This document shows, one piece after another, positions 43,489-52,425 of a stretch of DNA of 64,000 bases (the first letter of the stretch is position 1; every line of letters begins with the position of its first letter). Under the pieces are notes generated by a model. That model saw nothing but the letters and a program-made list of their open reading frames with translations. It did no database searches and had not been told where the DNA came from. Source of the DNA: JAFAXD01 sp051985675 (lineage in GTDB: Bacteria; Pseudomonadota; Alphaproteobacteria; Rhizobiales; Xanthobacteraceae); the NCBI GenBank assembly GCA_051985675.1, contig JBPYFJ010000112.1, forward strand, positions 62,001-126,000, given 5' to 3'. A program made the translations under genes and the position numbers.

Positions 43489-44373
43489 TTGCAGGACATC
43501 AAGGGAAAGACCGCATACGTTTCGGGCGCGGCATCCGGGATCGGCTTCGGAGTGGCATCGGCGCTGGCGCAAGCCGGAGCCAATGTCGCGATGGTCGATA
43601 TTCGCGCGGACGCGCTGGCGGAAGCGCGCGCCCGCCTGCACAACCTCGGTGCGCACGTCGAGACATATGTGTCCGACGTGTCCGACGCGGCGCTGTTGGA
43701 GGAGACTGCCGCCGCGATCGAAGCGCAATTTGGGTCTATTCACATTGTCTGCAACAATGCCGGCGTATCCATGCTGGGCGTGCGGCTCGAGGAGATACCG
43801 CGCTCCGATTGGGATTGGGTCATCGACGTCAACATCAAGGGGGTCATCAACGGCATCCGAACATTCGTACCGCGGATGCGCCGCCACGGTGAAGGCGGTC
43901 ACATCGTCAACACGGCCTCGATCGCCGGTCTGCAGGTCAATCCCAATTTCCGGACCGGCGCCTATGCGATGACCAAATACGCGGTCGTGGCATTGTCGGA
44001 GGCGCTTGAACAAGAACTTGCGGGCAGCGGCATCGGGGTATCGGTGCTATGCCCGGCGGCGGTGGACACCGGCATCCATCTCTCGGCCCGCGCGCGCCCG
44101 GGCCGTTTTGGCGGTCCGTTCACGCGGGACGCCGACCACTTCATGGGCGACCTCATCAAGCAGGGACTGCGGCCCGAGCAGGTCGGTGCACGCGTCGTGC
44201 AGGCAATCCGTGACGGCGAATTCTACATCCTGACCCATTCCAGCCCGCGCGCGTGGGTCGAGCGGCGATTTGCGCGCATCATGGCCGCGTTCGACCGCGC
44301 GGAGGCGTTCGAGAAGCGCCTCGGCATCGAACCATGGCATCTGGATATGACGCAGCTGCCATCCGTTGAGTAG
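43489..44373 (+). CDS. Short-chain dehydrogenase/reductase, TTG start
   Basis: A 294-residue SDR beginning with TTG at 43489 (MQDIKGKTAYVSGAASGIGF), which has CGGGAG about nine bases upstream. The open frame continues further back through a palindrome that is unlikely to code. Motifs are GAASGIGFGVASAL, NNAGVS and the catalytic YAMTKYAVV. The C-terminal part is longer than average, with WVERRFARIMAAFDRAEAFE. The substrate is unknown. It is followed by the class II aldolase gene after 74 bp. Confidence 0.85.
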   Translation: MQDIKGKTAYVSGAASGIGFGVASALAQAGANVAMVDIRADALAEARARLHNLGAHVETYVSDVSDAALLEETAAAIEAQFGSIHIVCNNAGVSMLGVRLEEIPRSDWDWVIDVNIKGVINGIRTFVPRMRRHGEGGHIVNTASIAGLQVNPNFRTGAYAMTKYAVVALSEALEQELAGSGIGVSVLCPAAVDTGIHLSARARPGRFGGPFTRDADHFMGDLIKQGLRPEQVGARVVQAIRDGEFYILTHSSPRAWVERRFARIMAAFDRAEAFEKRLGIEPWHLDMTQLPSVE

Positions 44374-44447
44374 AATGGATTCGGGAACCGGAAGGTCCTA
44401 GCATCGGCTTGGGTGCAAGCCGGAAAAACTCGAAGGGAACGACCGCG

Positions 44448-45251
44448 ATGAGCACGACCAACGTTGCACGCATCAAGGGCCAGCCGTCGGTTCGCGACCG
44501 GGTGTCGGCCGCCGAATGGGAGGCAAGGATCGAGCTCGCAGCCGCTCATCGCTACGCCGAATACTCGCAATGGACCGACCTGATCTTCAATCATTTTACG
44601 CTGCGTGTGCCCGGCGAACCCAATTGCTTTCTGGTCAAGCAGCATGAGCTGATGTTCGAGGAGGTGACCGCATCGAACCTCATCAAGCTCAGCATGGACG
44701 GCACGCCGGTCGGCATGGACGGCAAGTCGGTCGCCATCGAGGGGCACGTCAACGCAGCCGCCTATACGATCCATACCGCGGTGTTCGACGCGCGCCCCGA
44801 CGTCAACGCGGTCGCGCATATCCACAGCGCGGCCGGCATGGTGCTTGCCGCACATGCCCATGGCCTGCGCTATCTCTGCCAGGACGCGATGATGTTCTAC
44901 AACCGGGTCGGCTACCACGACTTCGAAGGCATCGCCGTCGACCTCGAGGAGCGCGAGCGACTGGGGCGCAATCTCGGTCCGCACAAGGCCATGGTGCTGC
45001 GCAACCACGGCCTGCTGACTTGCGGCGTATCGATTGGTGAAGCCGTGGTGCTCATGCATAACTTGGTCGGCGTCGCCGAGATGCAGGCGCGCATGGAAGC
45101 GACCGGCCAGGATATGTGCGTGCCGCCGCCGGAGGTCTGCGAGAAGACCGCGCAGCAGTTTGAATCGTTCATGCGCCGTGACCACTGCGCCCCGCAATGG
45201 CAGGCGATCCTGCGCCAGCTCGATCGGCGGGACCCGTCGTTCCGGGACTAA
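44448..45251 (+). CDS. Class II aldolase/adducin family protein
   Basis: A 267-residue protein with the zinc-binding pattern of class II aldolases: HIHSAAGMVLAAH (His-x-His) and LRNHGLLTCG for the third histidine. LVGVAEMQARMEATG is typical of the larger group of putative aldolase proteins near catabolic genes. It may act as an aldolase, epimerase or decarboxylase on a keto-acid. The start at 44448 is supported by GAAGGGA upstream, and the frame before it is not conserved. Confidence 0.87.
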   Translation: MSTTNVARIKGQPSVRDRVSAAEWEARIELAAAHRYAEYSQWTDLIFNHFTLRVPGEPNCFLVKQHELMFEEVTASNLIKLSMDGTPVGMDGKSVAIEGHVNAAAYTIHTAVFDARPDVNAVAHIHSAAGMVLAAHAHGLRYLCQDAMMFYNRVGYHDFEGIAVDLEERERLGRNLGPHKAMVLRNHGLLTCGVSIGEAVVLMHNLVGVAEMQARMEATGQDMCVPPPEVCEKTAQQFESFMRRDHCAPQWQAILRQLDRRDPSFRD

Positions 45252-45270
45252 CAACCTTTCCGGCAGTTCC

Positions 45271-45762
45271 TCACCGCTTGGCGAGCGTCACCGAGACACC
45301 CCGCACGTCGGTTCCCTGGGGCGTGAGCGTGACGGATTGCCGGTTGCCGCTGGTGGTGAGCGACAGACCCGTGGAGAAGTTCGCACCGCGTGCGGTCGCC
45401 TGAATGCTGTCGCCGCTCGCGCGCCCGGAGACGCTTCCTGATGCGTTGTGCGAGGCTTCGTTCCACGAGCCGGAAATCGCACCGCCACGGTTCACCACGT
45501 CGCTCGCCACATCGAACTTGTAGCTGTCGCTTGCGCATTGCAAGGTCAGATGGAGGCTGTCGCCGCCGCTGGCGGGATTGTAGGAGGCGCGGCAGCGTAG
45601 CCGCTCCTGCGCTCCATTGCTCATCGTGAGCGTGCCACCGCCGGACCACGATCCTGCCAGAGCGGCGAACGGCCCGGTTGCGGCCAGCGCAGCGTCTTGC
45701 GGTGCAGCAAGCGCCAGCAGAAGCAGCAGCCCGGCCGGCGCGAACTTGATTTGAGCGATCAT
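45271..45762 (-). CDS. Exported protein of unknown function
   Basis: A 163-residue protein with a signal peptide (AGLLLLLALAAPQDAALA) and a small beta-rich body. ATGPFAALAGSWSGGGTLTMSNGAQ opens the mature part (read in two pieces), and two cysteines (in RLRCRASY and LQCASDSY) could form a disulphide. It ends in TPQGTDVRGVSVTLAKR. Proteins of this pattern are seen in Hyphomicrobiales, but no function is known. It lies downstream of a binding-protein gene on the same strand. Confidence 0.75.
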   Translation of the reverse strand: MIAQIKFAPAGLLLLLALAAPQDAALAATGPFAALAGSWSGGGTLTMSNGAQERLRCRASYNPASGGDSLHLTLQCASDSYKFDVASDVVNRGGAISGSWNEASHNASGSVSGRASGDSIQATARGANFSTGLSLTTSGNRQSVTLTPQGTDVRGVSVTLAKR

Positions 45763-45828
45763 GTCGGCCTCCTGCGGTTGGTTCTGTCTACCAACGCAGG
45801 AGCCGGCGCTAGGTTCTTGGGATACTGG

Positions 45829-47028
45829 CTAGTTCCCCTTGGGGGGATTGTCGATCTTCCAGGGATCCTTGACCATCTCAACCTTGCCGATGACGACGTT
45901 GGCGAGCTTGCCGTCGACCTTCTCGACGCGGCGAATGTAGATGTCCTGGATGATGTCCCGCTCGACCGGATCGATCATGAATTTCCCGCGCGGGCTGGCA
46001 AACGTCTTGCCTCGCAAGAAATCCACATATGCGAGGCCGTCCGCATTGGGGCCGAGCGCGGACACCGCCTGATGAATCACCGCGGTTCCGTCCCAGGCCG
46101 CCGCCGACGAGGCGTCTGCCTGGGCCTTGTCACCGAACAACTTGCGCAGCTCCGCCTTGAGCTTGATGTTCTCAGGGAACGTGTTGTTGGGCGTGTATTG
46201 GGCGGTTGTCACCGTACCGATGATGTCATCGGAGAAATTCGGCAGCAGCGTCTCCTGCGTCTCGCCGCCTCCCATCAACTTGATGCCGGATGCCTTCAGG
46301 CCCCGTTCGAAGAAAGCCTTCACGAAAGCGATCGAGGGCGACCCGACCGGCTGGAACATGTACAGCGCATCGGGCTTGGCCTGCAGCACCTTCTCCATGT
46401 AGGCCGCGAAATTCGTTTCCTGCTGCGGCGTGCGGGCGGCGCCGACGATCTCGCCACCTCCCGCCTTGAACTCCTTGGTGAAGTAGGCTTCCGCATCGTA
46501 GCCCGGCGCATAGTCGCTGACGATCGTGTAGATCTTCTTGAAGCCGCTCTTGCTCGCCCATTGCGCGGCCGGCACCACAAGCTGCGGGATCGTGAAACTC
46601 ACGCGCACGTAATAGGGTGAACCGCGCGTAATCGACGCGGTCCCGGCATTCATGATCACGACAGGGATCTTCGCCTGCCCGGCGGTTTCCGCCACCGCCA
46701 TGGCGTGCGGCGAGAGCTCGAACCCCGCTAGAAACTTCACCTGGTCGCGGACCGCCAATTCTTCGGCGAGCTGCTTGGCCTTGTCGGGCCCGGCGCTGGC
46801 GGCGTCACGATAGATGAACTGGATTTCGTGGTCCTTGCCGTCCGGTCCCTTGACGGTGTGTCCGTTGGCCGACTGATAGGCTTGGATCGCCTGTTGAAAC
46901 TGCGTACCCCAGGTGGCGAATGCGCCGCTGAACGACACGATCAGGCCGACCTTCACAACATCGGCGGACGCTGCGCTCACGCCAAAGAGCCCGGCGGCAA
47001 CCGCCACGGCACCCGTGACCAGCTTCAT
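45829..47028 (-). CDS. HAAT-type ABC substrate-binding protein (copy 1)
   Basis: A 399-residue periplasmic protein of the LivK/amide-binding family. It has a signal peptide (MKLVTGAVAVAAGLFG to ASA) and then VVKVGLIVSFSGAFATWGTQ. Typical features are FLAGFELSPHAMAVAE, ASITRGSPYYVRVSFT and YTIVSDYAPGYDAEAY. It is clearly paralogous to the two other binding-protein genes at 54426-56944. A GGGAGGAATC ribosome binding site lies before the ATG at 47028. The ligand is unknown. It is 4 kb from the liv transporter genes it may share. Confidence 0.9.
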   Translation of the reverse strand: MKLVTGAVAVAAGLFGVSAASADVVKVGLIVSFSGAFATWGTQFQQAIQAYQSANGHTVKGPDGKDHEIQFIYRDAASAGPDKAKQLAEELAVRDQVKFLAGFELSPHAMAVAETAGQAKIPVVIMNAGTASITRGSPYYVRVSFTIPQLVVPAAQWASKSGFKKIYTIVSDYAPGYDAEAYFTKEFKAGGGEIVGAARTPQQETNFAAYMEKVLQAKPDALYMFQPVGSPSIAFVKAFFERGLKASGIKLMGGGETQETLLPNFSDDIIGTVTTAQYTPNNTFPENIKLKAELRKLFGDKAQADASSAAAWDGTAVIHQAVSALGPNADGLAYVDFLRGKTFASPRGKFMIDPVERDIIQDIYIRRVEKVDGKLANVVIGKVEMVKDPWKIDNPPKGN

Positions 47029-47126
47029 CGATTCCTCCCGATTGAGCGCGCGTTCTGTCGATGCAATCGATGCGCGCGTCCTGCAACCATAGCACGGGTC
47101 GCGCGACCCGCGCCGCAGGGGAACGA

Positions 47127-48611
47127 TCACGCTTCCTTGTCGGGCGGCGATTGTGCGGCTGCCGCTGCGGCGGTGCTAACAGGCTCGTGCTGCAAATCCG
47201 CTACATGCGGCAGGTATTCAGCCACTTGGTTGCGCCCTGCCGCCTTGGCGGCATAGAGCGCCTTATCGGCGGCCTCGACCAGAACGGTCGGACCCGGGTC
47301 CATCGGATCGGCTTCGCGTGCCGGGAGCACGCATGCGACGCCGATGCTGATCGTGACGTCCGGCCCGGCCTCCGCGTCAACGCGCGGGATATCGAGTTCG
47401 CGCACCCGCTGTACCAGGCGCTGCGCCAGGTCGGATGCCTTGGCCAGGTCCGTCCCCGGCAGCAGGATCGCAAATTCCTCGCCGCCATAGCGCGCAACCG
47501 TCTCCCCGGCGCGGCGCGCGCCGTCGGCCAACACGTCTGCGATCATTTGCAGGCAACGATCGCCCACCACGTGGCCATAGACGTCATTGAATGCTTTGAA
47601 CCGGTCGACATCGACGAGGAGCAGGGCCAGCGTGGTCTTGCTGCGCACCGCGCGACGCCATTCCTCGTCGAGCGCATCATCCAAGGCGCGGCGGTTTGCA
47701 ACGCGCGTCAGCGGGTCGACGGCCGCCAGCCGTCGCAGTTCCGCTTGCCCGTCGACCAGCTTGGCATAGAGCCGGCCGTTCTCGATCAACAACATCACCA
47801 GGACGAAGCTCACGGCCGCGAGGCCATACGTCCGTCCCAGGTACCATCCGAAATCGAATCGGCCGGAATTAAGCGTCGAACTCAGTGCAACTTCGAAAAT
47901 TTGCACACAGCCGACGACGAGCACCCAGAGGTCGAGTACCGAGCGCTGCCGCCGCCACAGGATCAAGAGCGCAATCGGTCCGATCGTCCAGCCAAACGGG
48001 GCCACGTAATACGACCCGGGCGCGTAGCGGTTGCCGTTCATGAGAACGGGGAGAAGATCTTCGCCTGAGGTTGCCAGCAGGGTGAGCAAAGCGGTCGCGG
48101 TCAGCACGAACGCGGCGCTTTCCAGGATACTGACGCGGGCACGCCGATACGGGATGTACGGCGCCGGCTTTTCATCCTTCAGCAGCGCATAGGCGAGGAC
48201 GAAGACGGCAAATCCGGCCTTCCAAAATGCGTATAGCCAGGCCGTCGTTTGCGGGCCGGCACCGAGCAATCCGGTTGGCGTGAACAGGCCCGGGAAGCTG
48301 AGTGCGTGCGCAACCGTCATCGTCGCCGTAAACAGGTAGCCGCTCCCCAACACCAGCAGCGCACGCGAGCGCAAAATGGAAAACTGCCCGAACAGAAGCA
48401 CGGCGGTAATCGCGTCGATGATGATCAGCCAGGACTCGTAGACCGGGATGAACGCCCAAACCTCAGGCAACGGCACGGACGCGAATGGCAGCCCGATGAC
48501 AAACAAGACTGCAGCGATCAGCACGACGGCCAGCGCGATACGGCGCTGGCCGGGGCCCGCCGGCATCGTCGACAGGAACACCATGTCTTCCGGCGACGGG
48601 TCGTGCGCCAT
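47127..48611 (-). CDS. Diguanylate cyclase with MASE4-like membrane sensor (copy 1)
   Basis: A 494-residue protein. The N-terminal half has about seven or eight hydrophobic segments with the SFPGLFTPTGLLGAGPQTTAW region typical of MASE4 sensors. A C-terminal GGDEF domain follows, with active site GGEEF at residues 376-380. The Asp of the product-inhibition motif RxxD is Glu here (RAGE). It would make cyclic di-GMP from two GTP. The tandem neighbour upstream has the same plan, so a gene duplication is evident. Confidence 0.92.
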   Translation of the reverse strand: MAHDPSPEDMVFLSTMPAGPGQRRIALAVVLIAAVLFVIGLPFASVPLPEVWAFIPVYESWLIIIDAITAVLLFGQFSILRSRALLVLGSGYLFTATMTVAHALSFPGLFTPTGLLGAGPQTTAWLYAFWKAGFAVFVLAYALLKDEKPAPYIPYRRARVSILESAAFVLTATALLTLLATSGEDLLPVLMNGNRYAPGSYYVAPFGWTIGPIALLILWRRQRSVLDLWVLVVGCVQIFEVALSSTLNSGRFDFGWYLGRTYGLAAVSFVLVMLLIENGRLYAKLVDGQAELRRLAAVDPLTRVANRRALDDALDEEWRRAVRSKTTLALLLVDVDRFKAFNDVYGHVVGDRCLQMIADVLADGARRAGETVARYGGEEFAILLPGTDLAKASDLAQRLVQRVRELDIPRVDAEAGPDVTISIGVACVLPAREADPMDPGPTVLVEAADKALYAAKAAGRNQVAEYLPHVADLQHEPVSTAAAAAAQSPPDKEA

Positions 48612-48695
48612 GTAGCTTCCGGAGATCGCAGATTAATCCCGTTTGCCGGGCGTTGGGCGCGTCTCACGCATGGCTGCTCACACGCCCTCGTCCTA

Positions 48696-50186
48696 CTATA
48701 GCGGCTTTCCGCGCCAACGCGACCAAGCCGCCAAGGAGTGCTGGCCCGCGTACTCAGGATGCGCACGTCGCACCGCGGCCACATGGGGAGCGTCTTCCGC
48801 CACCTGATCGCGGCCTGCCGCCTTTGCCGCGTAAAGCGCTCTGTCGGCGCGCTCGACAAGGGCATCAGGTCCCGGGTCCCAGGGATCGGGATCGTGCGAC
48901 GGAAACGCTGCCGCCACGCCCGCACTGATCGTGACATGAGGGGCCACCGGCGAGGCAGCATGCGGAATATTGAGGTCGCGTACCGTCTGGCACAACCGCC
49001 GTGCCAATGCCGACGCGTCGGCGCGATCAACGCCAGGAAGCAGCACCGTGAACTCTTCGCCGCCGCACCGGGCCACCGTCTCGCCGGCCCGCCGTGCCGT
49101 CTTTACCAGGACATTGGCGATCGCGCGCAAACAGTCGTCGCCCGCCGGATGACCATAGATGTCGTTGAAGCTCTTGAAGCTGTCGACGTCGACCAACAGC
49201 AATGCCAGGCTTGTTTTGTTGCGCATCGCTCGGCGCCATTCGGTTTCGATCGCTGCATCGAAGGCCCGGCGATTGGCAATGCCGGTAAGCGGATCGACCC
49301 GCGTCAGGCGCTGCAACTCAGCCTGCCCGGCAGCAAGCTTGGCGTAGAGTCGGCTGTTCTGGATCAGAAGGTTGATCAGGACAAAACTCGCGGCGGCCAA
49401 CCCAAACAAGCGTCCGAAGACGAAGCCGAAATCGAATCGGCCGGTGTTGAGCACTGAACTCAAGGCGGCCGCGAGCAACGACATGAAGATTACGACGATG
49501 AGCCATAAGTCGAGCACCGATTTCGGCCCGCTCCACCAGAACCAAAGCAAGGCGAGCAGACCAGCCGACCAGCTGACGATGGCCATTATCTGCGTGGCGC
49601 GCGTGTAGCGCCCCTGCTCCTGGAGCGCGGGAAGAACGCTGTCGGCCTGGATGGCGAGAAGCGTGAGCACGCAGCTCAACATGAGCACAACAGCAACACT
49701 TGAAACGATTCCGACGGACACTCTGTTCAACGGTGAAGCTGATTTCGCGCTTCTGAGCACGACGTACGCAATGAGGGAGAGTTCGAATCCAACCCTCCAG
49801 AACACGTACAGCCAGGCCACAGCTTGCGGGCCGCCTTCCATCAGCCCGGTCGGGGTAAACACCCCTGGAAAGGCCAGCACATGCGGTATTGTCATCACGG
49901 CGGCGTAAAGATAGCCGGCCGCCAGCACCAGCATTGCCGGCGAGCGCAAAATCGCGAATTGGCCAAACAAGAGAACCGCCGTGATCAGGCTGATGACGAA
50001 CAGGGCCGATTCGTGAATCGAGATGAATGCCGGCGACGTCGGAAGCTGCACCCTTGCAAACGGTGCCGCGGTGAGAAACACCACGATCGCGACGGCGATA
50101 GCAACAAGCGCATGCCGGCGCTGCGGCTGTCCAGCCGGCATGGTCGACAGGAAGATCTGATCTTCCTGTGCCGGATCGAGTTCCAT
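48696..50186 (-). CDS. Diguanylate cyclase with MASE4-like membrane sensor (copy 2)
   Basis: A protein of about 496 residues in the same layout as copy 1. It has multiple N-terminal membrane helices with AFPGVFTPTGLMEGGPQAVAW, then a GGDEF domain with GGEEF at about residues 375-379 and the same RAGE in place of RxxD. The ATG at 50186, preceded by AAGGGATAC, aligns with the copy 1 start and was preferred over one 18 bases upstream. The two genes probably sense related membrane or electron-transport signals. Confidence 0.92.
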   Translation of the reverse strand: MELDPAQEDQIFLSTMPAGQPQRRHALVAIAVAIVVFLTAAPFARVQLPTSPAFISIHESALFVISLITAVLLFGQFAILRSPAMLVLAAGYLYAAVMTIPHVLAFPGVFTPTGLMEGGPQAVAWLYVFWRVGFELSLIAYVVLRSAKSASPLNRVSVGIVSSVAVVLMLSCVLTLLAIQADSVLPALQEQGRYTRATQIMAIVSWSAGLLALLWFWWSGPKSVLDLWLIVVIFMSLLAAALSSVLNTGRFDFGFVFGRLFGLAAASFVLINLLIQNSRLYAKLAAGQAELQRLTRVDPLTGIANRRAFDAAIETEWRRAMRNKTSLALLLVDVDSFKSFNDIYGHPAGDDCLRAIANVLVKTARRAGETVARCGGEEFTVLLPGVDRADASALARRLCQTVRDLNIPHAASPVAPHVTISAGVAAAFPSHDPDPWDPGPDALVERADRALYAAKAAGRDQVAEDAPHVAAVRRAHPEYAGQHSLAAWSRWRGKPL

Positions 50187-50450
50187 GTATCCCTTGGATG
50201 CCATGGTTTACGAGAGCATCTCGGCCCGAAAAAAGCCGGCGCCGGATCGCGCTGATCCTCCAGGGGTCGATCCGACGAACGCACTCTCCAGCGTCGAATC
50301 TATATTGCGGGCACAGGATTACAGTATTACCGCACTTTCAGGCAAAAAGCGGGCCTCCCGAACACGGGCGTTCCGCTGAGGCGCAGGGTCCGGATTCGCG
50401 ACAAGCAATGACGGACTGAATGGTTGACCACCCGGGTCCCGGGCAGGGCC

Positions 50451-50888
50451 TTACCCACCCACGATTTCGAGCTGTACGTCCACGTTACCGCGCGTCGCGT
50501 GGGAATAGGGGCAGATCTTTTCGTGGGCTTCCTTGGCCAGCGCCGTCAATTCGCCTTGCGGCAAGCTTTTGTCTTCGACGTGTAGTTTAACGGCAAGACC
50601 GAAGCCGCCGCCTTCGCGCGGCCCGATCGACACCGCCGTCGTGATCTTGGCTTTGCTGGCATCTTTTTTGCGCTGCTTGCCGACGAAATCCAACGCGCCG
50701 CCAAAGCAAGCCGCGTAACCAGCAGCGAACAGATGTTCGGGGGTCGCGGTGCCCGCGCGGCCCGGACCGCCCATCTCCTTGGGAACCGAAAGGTCGACGC
50801 TGACCATTCCGTCACTGGACTGAGTGTGACCATTGCGGCCGCCGGTAGCGGTTGCCGTTGCGATGAAAAGCGGTTTGATCTTGTCCAT
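50451..50888 (-). CDS. ohr: Ohr/OsmC-type organic hydroperoxide resistance protein
   Basis: A 145-residue peroxidase of the Ohr subfamily. The peroxidatic cysteine is C61 in GYAACFGGALDF, and the resolving cysteine is in KICPYSHATRGNVDV. It reduces fatty-acid and other organic hydroperoxides to alcohols, usually with lipoylated proteins as reductant. OhrR, the usual regulator, is not beside it. The ATG at 50888 is the conserved start (MDKIKPLF). It is 80 bp downstream of livF on the same strand and may be transcribed separately. Confidence 0.93.
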   Translation of the reverse strand: MDKIKPLFIATATATGGRNGHTQSSDGMVSVDLSVPKEMGGPGRAGTATPEHLFAAGYAACFGGALDFVGKQRKKDASKAKITTAVSIGPREGGGFGLAVKLHVEDKSLPQGELTALAKEAHEKICPYSHATRGNVDVQLEIVGG

Positions 50889-50968
50889 GGTTTGATCCCC
50901 TGCTCTCGTCCCGGCCGACATGCGACCGTGAGGGTTCGTGTTTAAGCCACCTAGGCGTGATTTGAAGT

Positions 50969-51673
50969 CTATTGGCCGACGCCGAGTAAGCGTGCCTGGG
51001 CATCGTGATCGCCAATCAGCTCCGCGCTCGCCCCCCGGTGCACGATCTTGCCGCGATCGAGGACCGCTACGTCCTTGGCAAACGACAAGGCGAGTTCGGC
51101 CTTCTGCTCAACCAGGATCATGCTCAAGCCAGCCTCGTCGCGAATCTTGAGCAACGCCTCGAACAGGGCCTCGATCACAATCGGCGCCAAGCCCTCGAGC
51201 GGCTCATCGAGCAGCAGCACTTTCGGCCTCCCCGCCAATGCGCGAGCGACCGCAAGCATTTGCTGCTCGCCACCGGAGAGGCGATTGCCGGTGTTGCGGG
51301 CGCGCTCCTTGAGCCGCGGGAAGAGGTCAAAAACCGCCTCGATGCTCCACCCTCCCGGCAGCGCCGACACCGCAAGATTCTCCTCGACCGTCAGCGAGGG
51401 GAAGATTTCGCGTTCTTGTGGAACGTAACCGAGCCCGAGGCGCGCACGCCGGTGAATCGGCATGGTCTCGATCGCCTCATCGCCGAGATGAATAGTGCCG
51501 TTGTGACGGGTGGTAATGCCCATCAGCGTCGTCAAAAGCGTGGTCTTGCCGACGCCGTTGCGACCGAGCAATGCGAGCGTTCCACCCGGCCGCACTTCGA
51601 GCGAGACCCCGTCGAGCACGACGGTGTCGCCGTAGCCCGCAACCAGACCCTCGACCTTAAGTCCAGCACTCAT
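50969..51673 (-). CDS. livF: HAAT ABC transporter ATP-binding protein LivF
   Basis: A 234-residue ATPase. Walker A is LLGRNGVGKTTLL, the signature is LSGGEQQMLAVARAL and Walker B is VLLLDEPLEGLAP. It is the second of the two ATPases of the branched-chain amino acid/amide importer family. The start overlaps the livG stop by four bases, showing coupling within livH-livM-livG-livF. The real substrate may be an amide, urea or another compound. Confidence 0.95.
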   Translation of the reverse strand: MSAGLKVEGLVAGYGDTVVLDGVSLEVRPGGTLALLGRNGVGKTTLLTTLMGITTRHNGTIHLGDEAIETMPIHRRARLGLGYVPQEREIFPSLTVEENLAVSALPGGWSIEAVFDLFPRLKERARNTGNRLSGGEQQMLAVARALAGRPKVLLLDEPLEGLAPIVIEALFEALLKIRDEAGLSMILVEQKAELALSFAKDVAVLDRGKIVHRGASAELIGDHDAQARLLGVGQ

Positions 51674-52425
51674 ACCGCGGTCCGCCCCAGATAGACCGCG
51701 CGGACTTCCGGATCGGCGGCTATCGCCGCCGGCGCGCCGCGCCGTAGGACCCTTCCTTGCACCAGCACAATGATCTCTTGCGCGAAGCGGAAGATCACGT
51801 CCATGTCGTGTTCGATGATCAAAATAGCGATGTCCTTGGGCAACTTGCTCAGCACATCGTGGATGTGATGGGTCTCCGCCGAAGGCACCCCGGCGGCCGG
51901 TTCATCGAGAAGCAGGACCCGGGGCTTAAGGGCAAGTGCGATCGCGATTTCCAGCAATCGCTGTTGACCATACGGCAGCTCGCGAACGATTCGATTGCCG
52001 ATCGGGCCGATGCCGATTTGCTCGAGCCGCGACTGGGACTCCTCGAGGCACGCTCGCCATTGCGGCTTGTAGCGGATCGTGCGCCAGGCAAGTTTGTCGC
52101 GCTCGGCGATCGCGATTGCGACGTTGTCACGGACATTCATTTCTACAAGCAGCGTGTTGATTTGATGCGTACGCGCAAGGCCGTGGTGCACGCGCTTTTC
52201 CGCCGCCATGGTCTCGATCGCGACCCCGTCCAGCATGATTGTGCCAGCATCGGGATGCAGGAAGCCGGTCAGGAGATTGACAAAGGTGGTCTTGCCGGCG
52301 CCGTTAGGACCGATCAGGCCGACCCGCGCGCCGGCCACCAAGTCGACGTCGATCGACTGCGCAACGACGAGTGCGCCGAAGTTCTTGCACAGACCGCGAA
52401 CCGATAGAACCGGAGCCGCGTTCAT
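51670..52425 (-). CDS. livG: HAAT ABC transporter ATP-binding protein LivG
   Basis: A 251-residue ATPase with Walker A GPNGAGKTTFVNLL, the family loop LARTHQINTLLVEMNVRDN, RELPYGQQRLLEIAIAL as signature region and VLLLDEPAAGV as Walker B. The signature reads LPYGQQ rather than LSGGQ, which is common in LivG. It acts with LivF on the membrane partners LivH and LivM. Both ends overlap the neighbouring genes by four bases. Confidence 0.95.
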   Translation of the reverse strand: MNAAPVLSVRGLCKNFGALVVAQSIDVDLVAGARVGLIGPNGAGKTTFVNLLTGFLHPDAGTIMLDGVAIETMAAEKRVHHGLARTHQINTLLVEMNVRDNVAIAIAERDKLAWRTIRYKPQWRACLEESQSRLEQIGIGPIGNRIVRELPYGQQRLLEIAIALALKPRVLLLDEPAAGVPSAETHHIHDVLSKLPKDIAILIIEHDMDVIFRFAQEIIVLVQGRVLRRGAPAAIAADPEVRAVYLGRTAV

